From assembly GCA_900708905.1 (NCBI GenBank), contig CAADRB010000013.1, positions 2,917,813-2,981,812 on the forward strand: a stretch of 64,000 nt of DNA, given 5' to 3'. Shown one piece after another: positions 35,819 to 48,425 of the stretch. The position numbers were made by a program, and so were the translations under genes. The notes under the pieces are model-generated. The model was not told where the DNA came from and ran no database searches. It saw only the letters and a list, made by a program, of their open reading frames with translations. Positions within the stretch are counted from its first letter, which is position 1; each line of letters begins with the position of its first letter. The stretch is from Hymenolepis diminuta. Taxonomy: Eukaryota > Platyhelminthes > Cestoda > Cyclophyllidea > Hymenolepididae.

Positions 35819-38800
35819 TCACTCTGAAGACTTCAATTTCTTCGGTTCGGGGGGAGTAATTTCCTCAGTGACTTTCTTTGAAGGCCGAGCCTTAGGTCCC
35901 CAGTGTGGCTGAGGATTTGGCTGATACCTAAAACATGTGGAAAAAGGACAATAGATATATTACCAAATAGCTAAATTTATAAATGGACAAAAAGTCAACC
36001 AACCTCACAAGACCATCGGCTCGAGATGGCGGATTAGAATCCGGGTGCTCATCAAAGCAGACTTTTGGATTTTCTGGCCTAGCCATTAGGGCATTCATCA
36101 CACGAAGATATTCTTCACTTCGTGGATGCTTCTTTGGGTATTTTCTTCGCTTCTTTTTCGACTCAGGCTTCGCTTCACCGTTGTCTCTATCTGTAACTGG
36201 GGGTGATTTTTCTTGCTGTCTTTCATGATTATCAGCAGAAGCATCTTTCACCATGTTGGTGGCAACTTCTGCTTCGTATTTACGTTTCCATGCACACATA
36301 ACATCCCAAACGAAAGACATTGGAGCATCAGTTTTGATTGAACTCTGAGCTGCATGAGAGAAGGAGACTCGGTAACCGGCGTTCAGGAAAGCTGATCTGA
36401 AAATACAAATCTGAAATAAGATATGCAAACTGCTTGAATAAAAGTACCAGTTGTATTAGCTACCTATTCAGAGCATAAAAAGAGACTGACTTATTCGGAT
36501 TGCATGATCAATCGCCAGATTCAATCATCTGGTCAACAAGAACCAAACATCGTAGACACGACTCGGTTCCAAGACATTGGAACATGGCCTACGACTGTTT
36601 TGATATCCTGAATTTATTCCTTGCTTCTACTCTACTCCTTTCTCTTCCTCCCTTTTTCAACTTTTTTCTACTATTCCCTATTCAATGATTATATATTTAC
36701 TGTTTTGTGAGGACTAACAAATATTACTAACGGCATTTAAGTAGAATTAGCAATTAAAAATTTTCCAAAATCAAGCCACATGACAAAAATGCCAATCGTC
36801 AAAAAATATCATGTTATACACTTTTACTTGATGAATATAGTTCATCAGTCTATTCTTAACTGTTACAGAGTTTGAACTCCTTAGGCTCCTGAATGAGCTC
36901 ATGCCCGCGACGTTCTGAACTTAAGTTAATTTAGAGGGCTGGTAATACATTTTCAATACAGTTTACTTCTGATAAATAAGATGCCGGTCGATATTGTTTT
37001 ATTGCTTCAATTTCGTTGAAGAAGTCTAAAACTGGTAGAAACTGATAAAAAAATGAAGCTATGGGCATAAGATTTAATAGGGTGCATAAGGCATCTGAGG
37101 ACACTTACATTTTGGTAATTTAAACTAACCCGATAATAATATTAATATATGTATTTTTATATCAGAAGATCTCATGTCAGATACTACTTTAACTAATGAA
37201 ATGAAAAGACGCCCTGTAACTGTGATTGTGTTTATAAAAGCCAACCACAACAATTTAGACATCGCAAGATTTCTACAGGTCGCCACATCTTTCCTTTCCA
37301 AAGTTAGATATTAGTTGCTGAATGAAAACAATGCAAATAAATGAACTCAGAGCACCTGAGTTTGTGAGAAGAGTGTATGGCATGGCATGATGGACGAAAA
37401 TCCTGCGAAGTGAATGCGCGACATCTTGCCCAGGATCTTCTAGTGTCTGAAGAAACAACAGTATACAAGGAATGTTGCTCATCAACACCTCGAACACAAA
37501 TCATACGTTCTCAGACGAGGTCGTCAGTTGATGTTGACAAAACGACTCAAGAAAATCGTTCAATTTGTGCAAAACGACTCTCAAACAAATTGAAGCACCC
37601 AAAGGAAAAGAAGTATCTTTGGTTTTTCTCTCTTGAAAACAACCTCCACCGGGATGAAAAAGACAATCGAAGGTGGTGGCTGGTGGCTGGTCGTGTGTGG
37701 GCAGACCCCATTGAACTTCCTACTGCTATGTATGCTCACGAAGGTCCCAGCAACAGTGGTTGTCTTCGGTGATGTGAAGGACAGTGAGGGAGGGGGACAT
37801 CATGACTCTCCCATTTTTTCCACAGGTCTTGAGAGTCATGCAGATGCAGATGCAGATACAGATGCAGATGCCCATATGGAGACTCTTCAAACCACTGTTG
37901 TTAAGCCGTCTTGTATAGACAGTGTAGCCAATGGAGGAAGACTCTATGTCTTCCAACAGGATTCAGGTCCATCTCATGAGGCTCTCAAAATCCAGGTCTG
38001 GATGGATGGCCGAGAATTTTCATCATCATGCCACATTAAACTTATGACCTCCAACTACTCACCAGATCATAGTCCCTTCGATTATTATTACGTGTGAGGT
38101 GCGGTGGGGTAGGGCAGGGCGGGATGTGGTTGAAAATGACGTTAATAATACACAAAGAATGTTGTCCATCAACACCTCGAACACAAATTATACGTTCTCA
38201 ATTTATGTGGACAAAAACAACTCATGAGAATCGTTTAACGTGTGCAAAACGACTTTGAAACAAATTGAAACACCCAGAAGAGTAGGAGTGTCTTCGGTTT
38301 TTCTCCAACCAAAAAACTTCCACCAGGATGGAAAATTCAATCGAAGAAATAATAGGTGACTGGCTATGTGTGGGCGGACCCCACTGAAGTTCCAACTATT
38401 ATGCATGCGCACGAAAGTTCCAGCAACGGTAATGGTTTTCGGTGTTGTGAAGGCCACACAATGACTCCTTAATTTTTTTCCCCACGGACTTAGTCAATGC
38501 AGATGCAAATGCCTAGTGGAGACTCTTCAAACCATGATTGTTAACCCGTCTTGGATAGGCAGTCGATGGAGGACGACCCTGTGTCTCTAAGAAGATTCGG
38601 CCCCATTCCATAAAGCTCTCAAAACCCAAGATTGAATAGACAGCAGAGAGTTTTCATAATTGTCACACCAAATTCAATCCCGCCTACTAACTCACCAGAC
38701 CCTAATCCTTTGCATTATTACGAGTGGGGTGGGGTGTGGTTAAAAAGCAAGTTAATAAGCATCCCCATTACACCAAATCCTCCTCCCTGATGGACGCAAT

Positions 38801-41800
38801 AACCCGGATAATTGAGGACATCAATAAAGACCATCTGATCAAAGCTTGGGGTCGATTTCGGATTCGGATTGAGTGGGTGATAGAAGCCGAGGGAGAATAC
38901 ATATATATAATAAAAGCTAGGTTAATATTATGTTTATTTTTTGTATTTTTATAAGAAATTGTCGGTTTCAACCAGTAACAGTTCCATTTTCTGTTTTCCT
39001 ATCCTCAGATGCCTTACGCACCATGGATCCATTAACCAAAGTAGAAGAGGGAGGAATGAGGAAACCTATAATATGACAAATGCGGATGAGATAAATTTAA
39101 CTGTCATAAATAAAAAAGTTTAAAAACAAAATTTACAAAAAAACCTTTGAATAGTTATTTTGACTGAAGATTTTGAAAAATCTTTATTTGTTTTTTCTCA
39201 CTTTTAGCAGCATACGCCTTCGAAATGAAGCAGGAATACGGCTTAAGAATTGGCAGATCAACCAAATTGTCACCGTCTCATCCAAAATTAACTTTATCTG
39301 ATTGCTGAGTTAAGCTATTTCAATTAATAATGGAATGATTTGACGGTTCGTTTGTTAGATGAAGTTTACCCATCCTATAATGATAACTGTGAGTGAAATA
39401 GAGGTGCGCTTTTAACAAAATCTGTAGCTACTGCAGGAAACAGGGGAATGACAGTCATAACAAAGAAATGGTCAAGTATACAATTACATATCGAGCATTT
39501 GGCTCATTAGAAGAAAAAACAGGACGAAACATGTAATGTACATTTCAACTGAACTAGGGTTCAATTCTAATGCTCTTTCAGATAAAAAATATAAGAAAAG
39601 GTGATAGAACTGGAATTAATGCATAGTAGTTATTTGTAAAGAATAACTGAAAATTAATTTTCTACAAAGACTGCCAGACGTTTAACTGCTTGAGGCCCTC
39701 CTAAAGTTGTCGGGGTACTATGAAGTTTAAAAACCAGTTGTTCAATTGGGAAGATAGTCAAGGGCTGTCATTCAAAACTTAATATCGAAGCTCAACGTAC
39801 TCTTAGTCGAAAGGTCTATAGTATTCTACAGCTCAATGAAGAGAACGTAATAAGATTTTAACAGTGAGAAAAGTCTCAGCAAAATGAACAACTGAACAAA
39901 GATCACGCTTTTATGAGTTCAATAAAATCCTCAACTTGGTATTTACAGAGAACGTATTTATGGTGGTACGGAGGCCTGAGTCATTACAACTGGTAAAAAC
40001 TCATTATCAGAATGTAAAATTGTCTACAATCCACATTCCAGCCTCATATGACCTTACGAATACGGCCTTGAAATGTGCCAATAAACTCGCAGCATTTAAA
40101 GGTTTCCCACGATCAGATGAAAGTACCTAAGTAAAACAAAGAATAAGATTTTGGCGAATGTCTATAAAATCAGAAATTTTAATAATGGTTACAATAACTC
40201 GAATGATATTCCATTCACGCGTAAAAGTGCATAACTTAACGGCTGGTTATTTTATGGCAGTGAATTTGGCTGGTTGTTCAGAGAGGGCTAAGTGCTTCAC
40301 ACCATTACATTGAAATAATTTTGACAAATCTTTAAGTGGCATTATTCAGTTCCGATATTAGAGCCAGAAAAACAGCTGTTTTTTAGCTTTGAAATTCGGC
40401 ACTTGATCTTCAAATCATGACTTAGCAGTGCTATCAATTTCCACGACTGAGTGATATGAAGTCTATCCAGGTCTCAGTATCGATAAATATGCCGCTACCT
40501 CCCATAATGTTTTAGAAAATTCGATTTAAACGTTCTAAGTGGTTGTTAATTTATTATCTTTTATGTAATTCTTATTTAATACACGATAATTAAAATAACC
40601 CCCCATTGCTCGAGTGTAAAGATAGCGATAGATCACTGCAGAAGCACATACTCAAGGATTATCAAGAGCTGCTAGGCAAAACTCAAAATGGGGCGCGAAA
40701 CAGTCTAAAATGTTGCAGATGAGTTGAAGTGTACAAATCAATTTTCCAATAAAACCTCATATTGTATGTGCTCTTCTCATATTCCTTCTCAATCACCGTG
40801 TACGTTGTATTAAAACCTGTGCATTGAGTTCTATTCTTTATTCGAATGTGCATTTACAGAACACAACAAAGATCATTAAATTTTCATCTAAAAGCCATTT
40901 GGACGCTGGGGGAGTAAGAATTTTAAGTTCAACAAGGGGGAACAAATGCCGTTAATTGGCCATACATTTTTATCAATTAAAATAACAATGAAGATGAACA
41001 CAACCATACTAGCTAGTAATAATCAAGTAAATGCAGGATTCTTTTATAACTAGAGGGGCTCTGGGATGGCTCTACCAAAATTGAGTGTTCGAGTACACTT
41101 TGCTTCAAAGAATGAGAAAATTTTTACTCTCTTAATCTCGAAAATGTGTGAAATGAGGTGAGTAGAAAATGAACAGAATGCAGGAGCAATAACTAAGGTT
41201 GACGCTATTATTAGAAGAAAAACTTAATTTAATCATTCCATTTCAAGTTATTTGGCACGATAGATAAGTCAAACAGATGCATTCGAAAACTTTTAGCTTT
41301 GGCGGCCGGATAGGTCGCACGTTTTAACCTAAAGGGATGTCACCAGTGTTACGGATCTTAACTTATTAACTAGGATCAAGTGACCTAAGTGACCACCCCA
41401 ATCTGTGGGAAAAAAGTAAAATAGAAGGAAAGATAAAATATGCTTATAATTTAAAATGATATAATTATAATATTATATTATAATGATTTATAATATTAAA
41501 TTAAATGATAGTTGAAAGATTGAGCACAGCTGTTCTAAGACAATTTCAATATCGTAAATTTTAAATCAGAACAATAATGTTCTCAGGAGACATATCTAGA
41601 TACTTCAGATGTATTATAGTAGATATCATTTTCTAATCCATCGCTGGAGAAAGTGAAGTTGATATTCTTTTGACGCCAAACCAATAGGAGAAAACGTTTT
41701 TGACATTCTTCCTGGGTAGAAAGGTAGAGCATCTCGAATTCCACTACACCGTTATTAGTCAGATCTAACCAGTTCATTAACTAGACATACTCTAGTGGAC

Positions 41801-44800
41801 TTCGAACTCGTGACATCGGCTTCGCGGACGAGCACGTTAAAGCGCAGTACCGCTTACACACACAGCGATAGGAATAACCAACTGAACTGATTAATACTGC
41901 GAACCTGAGGCTCAATATGAATTATTTAGTGACTAAATCCCTCAGGATACCATCTCTCTGTCCAAAAATACAAGCGATTTAAAGGATTTAAATATTTTCA
42001 CAACAGTGCCACTTAAATAGTTTATAATTAATATGATCTAGATCGTCAAAATCGACTGGAAAGAGAACATGACAAATCAGATCCTCCATCCTTTGATAAA
42101 GGATGCAAGAAGAAAATTATCACAGAAAAAGGATAACTTCTCGTATGTTCCCTCAGGATCTTCTGATCTTTTGTTACCAATGTATTCACAATAGCGGCGT
42201 TACACTAAGTAATTCATTTAATGAAACCTAAATAAAATGACCAGACATGAGACAGGCTCAACAACTTTTCCCATTATCTTTCAGACCCCCTTGGGATTAA
42301 TAGCTTTTATATTAAAATAGTAAAGATAATAAAAAGGGAACGCCTCATGACACTAAAGTCTCCATAACAAAACTCATGTCGGCGTCAAACATAAATGGAT
42401 TATAAAATATCTACACAGCTGTCATAATAAACTACAAAGCGGAATCACATAACAGATTAGGAAATATTTTCTATTTAAGAAAATGAGATGAAATTAAATG
42501 GTCTAGGCATGAATTGCTATGCCAATTACTAAGGAATTTCAAGGCAAAAACGGCTTAGTCTGTGTGTTGTAAGACCAATTTAAGCGAAAGAGGGGGAAAT
42601 GGGAAAATAGAGGTCGAAGGAAAACCCATTTTTCTTAAGAATACAAAGAGGACTGAATGTGGAACTTTGAATGAGCCTCAAAGATCTGAGCCAACTGAAA
42701 AACGTGGCATTTTAAAATAGTTGAATGGGTTTAAAGAAAAATGACAATCAAGTATTCTAAGGACACTGTCGATTTAACTATGAGCAATATTAACAAAATA
42801 ACATTATACTGCCCAGTGTACACAGATGTCGAAGCGATCAAAGTTAGAGATCACGGATTCGATACTTATCAGTGCACGTCCAGTAAGCGACATGGCCAAC
42901 TGTACAGATCAATACTGTCAATACAGCGTGATACTCCAATTTCCAGCTGAGTACTGGAAAACACCTCCCTTCAACTACATAAACCAAATCTCGGAAGTAT
43001 ACGCTTATAGTTTGTGGCGAGAGGTATCTGAAAGCGTTCCGTTCGATTGGAATTTAGCCATAGAGGCAAATGAGTTACAACCGTACTAGAAGTCAGTTTT
43101 CAAGACTGAAAGTATGTATTCGTTTGTATTTTCATATAACCGCACTTCTTAAACCAGATAAAATTCGTCCTACAGTGGAGAGAAGGGTACACACGGAATT
43201 AGAAAGATCAAGGAGTGAAACCAGTTTTTGAGCTGTTAGCGATAACTTGAATGAAAACGACTCAATAACCAGACCTATTAAGACGAGTATTTCCGCTTTA
43301 ATTTTACGCACAATTTCCATTTGATAAAAACATGCACCCGTCTCTTGGCAGAGGTCATTATGAAACTGAAACTGAGTAAGAGATCTTGAAAGAATGGAAT
43401 TTAATTACACTTGCCTGAAATCCAATTCAAATTAGAAGAGAATTTCCAGAAAAAGAGCGAAAGTTTAAGGCTATCGGAACAATCTAAGCTTTTCAAAATA
43501 GGAGAAGGAAAGCACCTGAATTTCATTAAAACGATTGGCTAAACAACGTCAGGAAAAACGCCATGTTAAATCTGAGAAACAATTAAAGTGCAGGATTTAA
43601 GTTAAATATGAGCCCGGAAGCAAGTTTTCATAATTTAATTTAGTTATATAATTAAATTAACTTATAATAAAAAAAGTTCAGTTCGTGAAAGTCAAACCCC
43701 AGGACAAACCCCAAGAAAGTCAAATTAGAGGCTACGGACAAAAGTATCTGTAATTATCCCAATTCTTTAGCTCTGAGAAATAATATTGAATGGTACTTTA
43801 TGAAGCTCTGGAAATTTTAATGCCTAAATAGATTCCCAACACGAAGCATGGATAAGGCGACATCAATTTATATGTCATACAGTTGAAGGTAATTCGAACG
43901 ACTTCAAATAAAACAAGGAAACACCTCGCCTAACTTTATAGCACCGGTTCAAAACAAAACTAGCACAGTCTCCCTCTTTTTCCCCTTATAATTTACGGTC
44001 AAAGTGCGTGAGCTGGTGAGTTAAGTTCCCTCTCGATACTTTAGTTATTACAATTTTAAGTGAGTAAAGATGATTAAAAAACAGGAAGCCACATCTGCAA
44101 TTTGGTTGGGGAGTGGACTAGCTTTATATTTTGCAAAAGAACCCAATAAATCTTCACGTTTGATGACCTCAAGGGATTATCTAACTTGATTTATTTACTT
44201 TAAAATTTAAGCTGGTGGATAATCCAATTTTATTAAGTAGTTCGGAGAGCTACACTAGAGTATAAAAGTTAGTAATTTTGAAAGAAGACATCTTCAATCG
44301 TTATCTTGGGAAAAGTGAGAACAAAAACTCTAGAATATTACAAAGTGCTTGGGTCCCCTTTTTACAAAATGTTATTTAAATGTTATTAAAATGAATAGAA
44401 ATACGAGGATAAATCTTAGATTCGGTTAAAGGAACGCCCGAAAGGGAAGGAGTGTGCTGTATTGACGTGCAGTCATACAACTCCATTACCTACTCATTTG
44501 TGATTTCTTCCCATTTCCATGCTTTTCCTACTTCCAAATAAATAACTAACACTCTCCGTGGTTAAATTTGAAGTAGATTTTCACTCGGTTAACACCTTAA
44601 CTCTCTGACTCCCTTTTAGCTGCCGCTACTACTGAAGACGCCCAGGAAATGGAGTAAAAAGATGATTTGATGAGTGCGTACTAAACAATTGATAATCAAA
44701 CAAATTAGTCACTTCTTTAATAAATGCAGAAAAGGTAGTTTCCAGTTTTATAAATGTGAAAGAAGATATATTTAGCATTCCATATAAACCGATTGGTCGA

Positions 44801-47800
44801 TGAAAGGCAAAACCTCTCAGACTTCATATGATAATAACTCCGGCCGGTTGTTCAACAATGACAATGTCTAAACCCATCTGTTCAATAGTCATAACTATCG
44901 GCCATCCTCAGCTAACAACTAAGTTCCCTTAAGTAGTATTATCTGAAGTATATCGTATACATTAGTCTACTCAAAACAACCCGACAGATGGATTTTGAAT
45001 ACTGATGGGCAGAAATTTTCATCCCGGTAATGCCAATAATAAATGACTAAGCTAAGATGTCATGATAAACAAGGTCGGAGAACGTCCCCATGAATTTACC
45101 ATATACCAGAAACGTCAGTATAATTGAAGAGATTTGAGTTCACTTGGAGTGAATAGTATTAAGCTCTGTCATATTAAAATCTTTTTTCTATTTGGTAATC
45201 GGAAGTTATTGAATGTTTAGCCATGTGATATACTCCCTTAGAAATACAAAAATTTGAGTATGATTGATTTCTCTATCATTAAGATTACCTCGTTTTGCCT
45301 AGCCAATGAGTATTAATTGGCACAGAATAACAAGATTTTACCTAATCAAGTCGTGTTTTCCATGGAGTAGTTCTAAATACATTACAACAAGCGTCCAAAT
45401 TATTCAACTAATTAACAACCTCTGGATATCGCGGGTAAGAATTAACTAATGAACCCGGGAGACAAATCCTTAACTTATTCATATACGAATTAAGTAAAAA
45501 GAATACGACTTGAGTCTTTTGACATCTTGACTTTATTCAAAATTTCTAATAAATCTTCCCCACTTCACACTCTATTAAACTACACTTCGTTGATGCTTTC
45601 CCACGATTACAATTGTGAAATTTTTGCATTGATTTGAGTAACAGTAGTAAATGAAGAGATATTTGTGCCGGTGGCATAGCGGTTAACGTGTAATACCGCA
45701 AAATCAAATATAAGTTTCGATGCTTAACGGCGAGCGGAATGACCAACCACACTGATTAGGTTTGGTTAATAAAGGAAGTGACAGAATACGACTTTCTCAC
45801 CAGTGAGACTGCATGATATCATCTCACTGCTCAAGATGAGTGGTGAGAAAGATTTTCTAAATGAAGAAATGGAAATATTGCTCTCCATAAGATTTTCGAA
45901 ATTGTTTTTCCGAAGCCCGTGTTAATTAAAAGTTTTCCGTTTGAATGCTTGCGTAAACTGAGTGAAATCATTTACCGAAGCGCACCTACAACATATCGAT
46001 TTACAATGATTCAACTGACTCACCTATGCTATTTATACACGCAGATTTTTACACTCTCGGTGCAACCGCCCAGTTCCTCTTTTTATTTCTCCCAGGAATG
46101 GTGGCTGCTTATTGTTAGCAGATAAGAAACTGCAAGGAGAAAGCCTCTCAGAATAGCTATTACTCACCGCAAGATACTAGCCGGGTTATTTTTTAAATAA
46201 GACAGACTACGCAGAAGCACTGTGGTACAAAACACAGACAATGCCTACATCATCAGGAATGTGTGCGAAGGAGATGATAAATGGAAATGATAGTAAATGA
46301 TTGCATAGTTCTTTGTGTGTTGTCTACTAAAACGGAGATACGTAACTTCTAACTAATTTAAACGTGCCTGATATGTTGTTGAAGTTTGCTGAAACTACGC
46401 GTCTTTAGACAGTTATTAACACCTCACTAATTTAGGAAAAGTTTCTTAAGGTAAGAGATTAGCTATCTGAGTCAAATATGCATCTTCGATATGGAAATTT
46501 TCTATCAAGGGAAAGCTATACATAGGGTCGACTCAGTGCCAGTAGTGTTTTAAAGCTCAACTTATTCAACACTTTACGAATAACATAATAAAATATTTGA
46601 AATGATAGAAATTCGAAGGTGAAACCCCCTTCGTGTGGATAACAGACCGCGCTTTAGTTAACTGCCAAGGCATATCTGAACATACTTCCTGTTAATGATA
46701 AGACGGACCAACAGAAAANNNNNNNNNNNNNNNNNNNNNNNNNNNNNNNNNNNNNNNNNNNNNNNNNNCGGGAGGGATCCCAAATTCATCCTTGGATCTG
46801 ATTTATTAAATTGCTTTGATAATATGAAAAACAGCATCAACAAAAATACCTATAATCGGCTATTCGATGGCAGATTTTAAAACCGATTCGTTTTATGAGT
46901 AAAATGTTTTATTGTTTCCTATAAAAGAATTGGTTCACATGTGGCACCATTGATACTCACTCTTGAGTAAAGAAAATTTTCTCTTATTAGAAATAAACAG
47001 GAAGAATCCGAAAGATCTCACCAATTTCCCAGTATCTAATAGACAAGGCAAAATATTTCAACTTAATGAAAAAAACGTGAGGGTCATATGAGGTAAAGAA
47101 AGCAGAAGCGCAGATAGAAAATAGTCACTTCGAAGGTCTCAATGGAGAGTGATGTTCAAAATTTTACCAACATCCAGTGCAATTGTATAAAACTGACAGA
47201 TTCAAAGCTAAGTTCCATCTGATTTAACTCCCTCAAATGTCTCAAGTCAAGACCTTAAGGACAGTGTGGAACCAATGAAAACTCGAAATTTAGGTAGATC
47301 TTCACTTTCCGAGACTAAAATCTTCATATTCACCTTCAATAACCGTAATATTGACAAATATATATATATATCGCCTCTCCAATTGAAATATTTGATAAGA
47401 TTTTAAAATGTCATTTTAATCAGATTGGCATAATGATAAATTTGATCTCCAAAATGACATTTGAAAGTAAAATTCAAGCAAGACTGTTTTAGTTGGAAAG
47501 TTCAACCAAATCTTAAATCCTTAAATTCATAAAAGCCACAAAACTGAGTACCAAAAGATAAAAGTTCAATGCAGAAAGGAAAGCACAAAGTATGGAAACA
47601 GTTCTCCAACTATACCATTGATATCACTATTGCAATCTGAAGAGAACGATTTCGAAGACGGCAAAATTTGTATTAAATCTTACTACCGAGATCAAAGAGT
47701 ACGAATCGAACATAAATCCTACTACAAAGGAATTTAAGGAGGAAAAATTGCTCGTATTCAAGTACACGAGGTAGATAAACACGAAGTTTTGTCGCGTCGT

Positions 47801-48425
47801 CAAGAAAACTCAATTTAAAACTAAAAACCCTTAATTGCCCATTTTATCTCTGAGTAACTCATCAATTTTATTCGTGTTATAATAGGTGCAGACATTTCCA
47901 AGACCCCGTCATCATCAACGATGGATTGGTGGATTAGTTAGCCATTTAATTCCCCTAACTCATTCCTCGGAAATAAATTTAGATGGTCGGGGTCCCTAGT
48001 ATCGGTCGCCTATATCATCAAATATCGTCATCCTACTCACACCTCTGAGGCTGAATGGGTAACATAGGTGATGTAAATAACAGTCCACTGCACGACATTG
48101 ATCGCCAGATTGTTTAATATGTCTTTTGCATTATCATAACGATCGAGTAATAAAATTACTATATGCCAAATATAAGATGAGCAATATAAAAACATGAGAT
48201 TCTGAATTCACCTAAGAAGGGATATTTTGGGCACTGGGGTGCGGACGGTTGAGCAGAGTTTATCGGACTGAAAGTAGAACGGGCAATCTGGGAGTTCTTC
48301 CGCGGCGACACTGAGCATTCCGATGATACGATCCAAGGTGCCTGGAACAACTGTTTCTACACGAGGTTTAGTTTGAACTCCCGGCGCGAGGGTTAACCAA
48401 TCGGGAATAGCTATGGATTCGACTC
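35819..48425 (-). CDS. TRMT1: tRNA (guanine26-N2)-dimethyltransferase, C-terminal part (5' exons not found)
   Basis: Three exons seen: 48425-48212, 36396-36004 and 35927-35819. They join in frame (phases fit) across introns of 11,815 and 76 bp. The family makes m2,2G26 in tRNA from S-adenosylmethionine. Exon 48.4 kb reads RIIGMLSVAAEELPDCPFYF...DKLCSTV, matching human TRMT1 (RGVLSVITEELPDVPLYY...DQLSSTI). The next exon reads SAFLNAGYRVSFSHAAQSSIKTDAP (compare [25 protein letters not shown]), then a Lys/Arg-rich stretch (KKKRRKYPKK, possible nuclear signal), then NPPSRADGLVRYQPNP. The protein ends soon after HWGPK with no CCCH finger, unlike human. The exons for the SAM-binding core, with motifs such as DPYGSP, and the zinc-binding Cys cluster should lie further up, beyond 48.4 kb; I could not find them before the window end, so either they are past 64 kb or I missed short exons. 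Confidence 0.85.
37462..38758 (+). repeat. tandem duplicated block inside the mariner
   Basis: Unit A is 37,462-38,148 and unit B 38,149-38,758. Both begin around ACAA(A/G)GAATGTTG and end around GTTAATAA. Unit B is shortened by many small deletions. Confidence 0.75.
37839..37873 (+). repeat. GCAGAT hexanucleotide run
   Basis: Five or six near-perfect GCAGAT units in unit A of the mariner, where intact transposases have a single Asn-Ala-Asp-Ala-Tyr stretch. Unit B has only two such units. Confidence 0.85.
41690..41865 (-). repeat. SINE-like repeat copy
   Basis: The minus strand reads GCGCTTTAACGTGCTCGTCCGCGAA (positions 41854-41830), close to TTAATGTGCTCGTTCACGAA in the plus copy at 51.56 kb. 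GTCACGAGTTCGAAGTCC, resembling a pol III box B, follows. The 3' part is poorly preserved. Confidence 0.5.
45665..45865 (+). repeat. SINE-like repeat, best-preserved copy
   Basis: The head reads GGTGGCATAGCGGTTAACG, close to a tRNA box A, then AGTTTCGATGC near the box B position. The body is GGAATGACCAACCACACTG, GACAGAATACGACTTTCTCA and a hairpin-like CTCACTGCTCAAGATGAGTGGTGAG. It matches the copy at 51.5 kb along its length. Confidence 0.6.
46719..46768. other. assembly gap (50 N)
   Basis: Fifty Ns in the large TRMT1 intron. The true length is unknown, and open frames reading through it are artefacts. Confidence 0.99.

Larger units (their letters stand above)
37081..39022 (+). mobile_element. 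mariner-family transposon, decayed, with internal tandem duplication
   Basis: Terminal inverted repeats lie at 37081-37102 and 39001-39022 (20 of 22 match; core TAAGGCATCTGAGGA). The transposase is broken by stops and frameshifts. Recognisable blocks: KRLSNKLKHPKEKKYLWFFS (37.57-37.63 kb), a VVVFGDVKDS block, then VVKPSCIDSVANGGRLYVFQ leading to QDSGPSH, SPDHSPFDYY, and at the end KQVNKHPHYTKSS and LIKAWGRFRIRIEWVIEAEG (38.73-38.91 kb). These are the mariner DD34D order. The first Asp of the triad (FSDEKN in active elements) is Leu here. The segment 37,462-38,148 is repeated, diverged, as 38,149-38,758. The element is therefore about 1.94 kb instead of the usual 1.3 kb. It lies in TRMT1 intron, opposite strand; a TA precedes the left end. 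Confidence 0.9.
39023..46718. other. TRMT1 intron, AT-rich, repeat-bearing
   Basis: No exon was recognised on either strand apart from SINE-like copies at 41.7 and 45.7 kb. There are several AT palindromes, such as 41,455-41,500 and 43,635-43,665. A plus-strand 87-codon frame near 42.8-43.1 kb has no recognisable domain. Confidence 0.4.

Noticed and set aside
41455..41500. AT palindromes resembling hairpins or an origin
   Set aside because: Expected in DNA this AT-rich; no repeats or associated gene support a function.
46658..46880. 61-codon frames on both strands
   Set aside because: They read through the run of Ns and are artefacts of the gap.
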